A stretch of DNA of 5,506 nucleotides, taken from contig WGBN01000484.1 in assembly GCA_015494245.1 (NCBI GenBank), positions 1-5,506 of the forward strand, in the 5' to 3' direction. Positions 5,495 through 5,506 of this stretch are shown here, piece after piece. Numbering within the stretch: the stretch's first letter is position 1; each line of letters starts with the position of its first letter. A program made the translations under genes and the position numbers. The notes beneath the pieces were generated by a model, which worked only from the letters and a program-made list of their open reading frames with translations, was not told the origin of the DNA and did not search any database. This DNA comes from Saprospiraceae bacterium (GTDB lineage Bacteria > Bacteroidota > Bacteroidia > Chitinophagales > Saprospiraceae).

Positions 5495-5506
5495 CAGTTT
5501 TGCCTC

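Noticed and set aside
5444..5506. Minus-strand open frame from the right edge, 20 codons ending at TAG
   Set aside because: Too short to judge. It could be the C-terminus of a gene ended by the hairpin at 5343-5375, but it shows no recognisable motif and overlaps the promoter-like site.

Overview
The window looks like chromosomal DNA of a Bacteroidota bacterium, most likely of the Saprospiria (Saprospiraceae/Lewinella-like) group. Three things point there. FabI is of the Bacteroidota type (about 266 aa, with the motif SQSPTVTTAGSGVKGF). Several intergenic sites match the Bacteroidota promoter consensus TAnnTTTG, while Shine-Dalgarno sequences are absent or weak. The long minus-strand gene at the right resembles a family of uncharacterised helical-repeat proteins that I recall from that phylum. 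The genus is not determinable by eye.

Layout from left to right. Positions 1-311 are non-coding and hold a degenerate tandem repeat array of about 70 bp per unit. Positions 321-1280 (minus) encode a TerC/Alx-family membrane protein. A near-perfect intrinsic terminator (1293-1323, minus) separates it from fabI (1332-2132, minus), the enoyl-ACP reductase. An 86 bp divergent promoter region follows, then fabH (2219-3286, plus), the ketoacyl-ACP synthase III that starts fatty-acid synthesis. A 250 bp spacer carries a good promoter for a very acidic 69-residue protein (3537-3746, plus). That gene converges, with a 16 bp gap, on a 503-residue uncharacterised protein (3763-5274, minus). The right end (5275-5506) holds a second strong minus-strand terminator hairpin, a duplicated 17-mer, a small palindrome and a promoter-like site, all upstream of the 503-residue gene.

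Functionally, fabI and fabH are the clear partnership: FabH makes the first condensation and FabI the last reduction of each fatty-acid elongation cycle, and they are driven from back-to-back, closely packed promoters. The TerC gene is probably unrelated to lipid synthesis and sits behind the fabI terminator. The most poorly understood part is the right third: the acidic small protein, and the helical-repeat protein with a mosaic base composition (AT-rich 5' half, GC-richer 3' part) and an elaborate leader. I see no CRISPR array, tRNA, rRNA, transposase or toxin-antitoxin pair. No complete new system can be demonstrated from this window alone.
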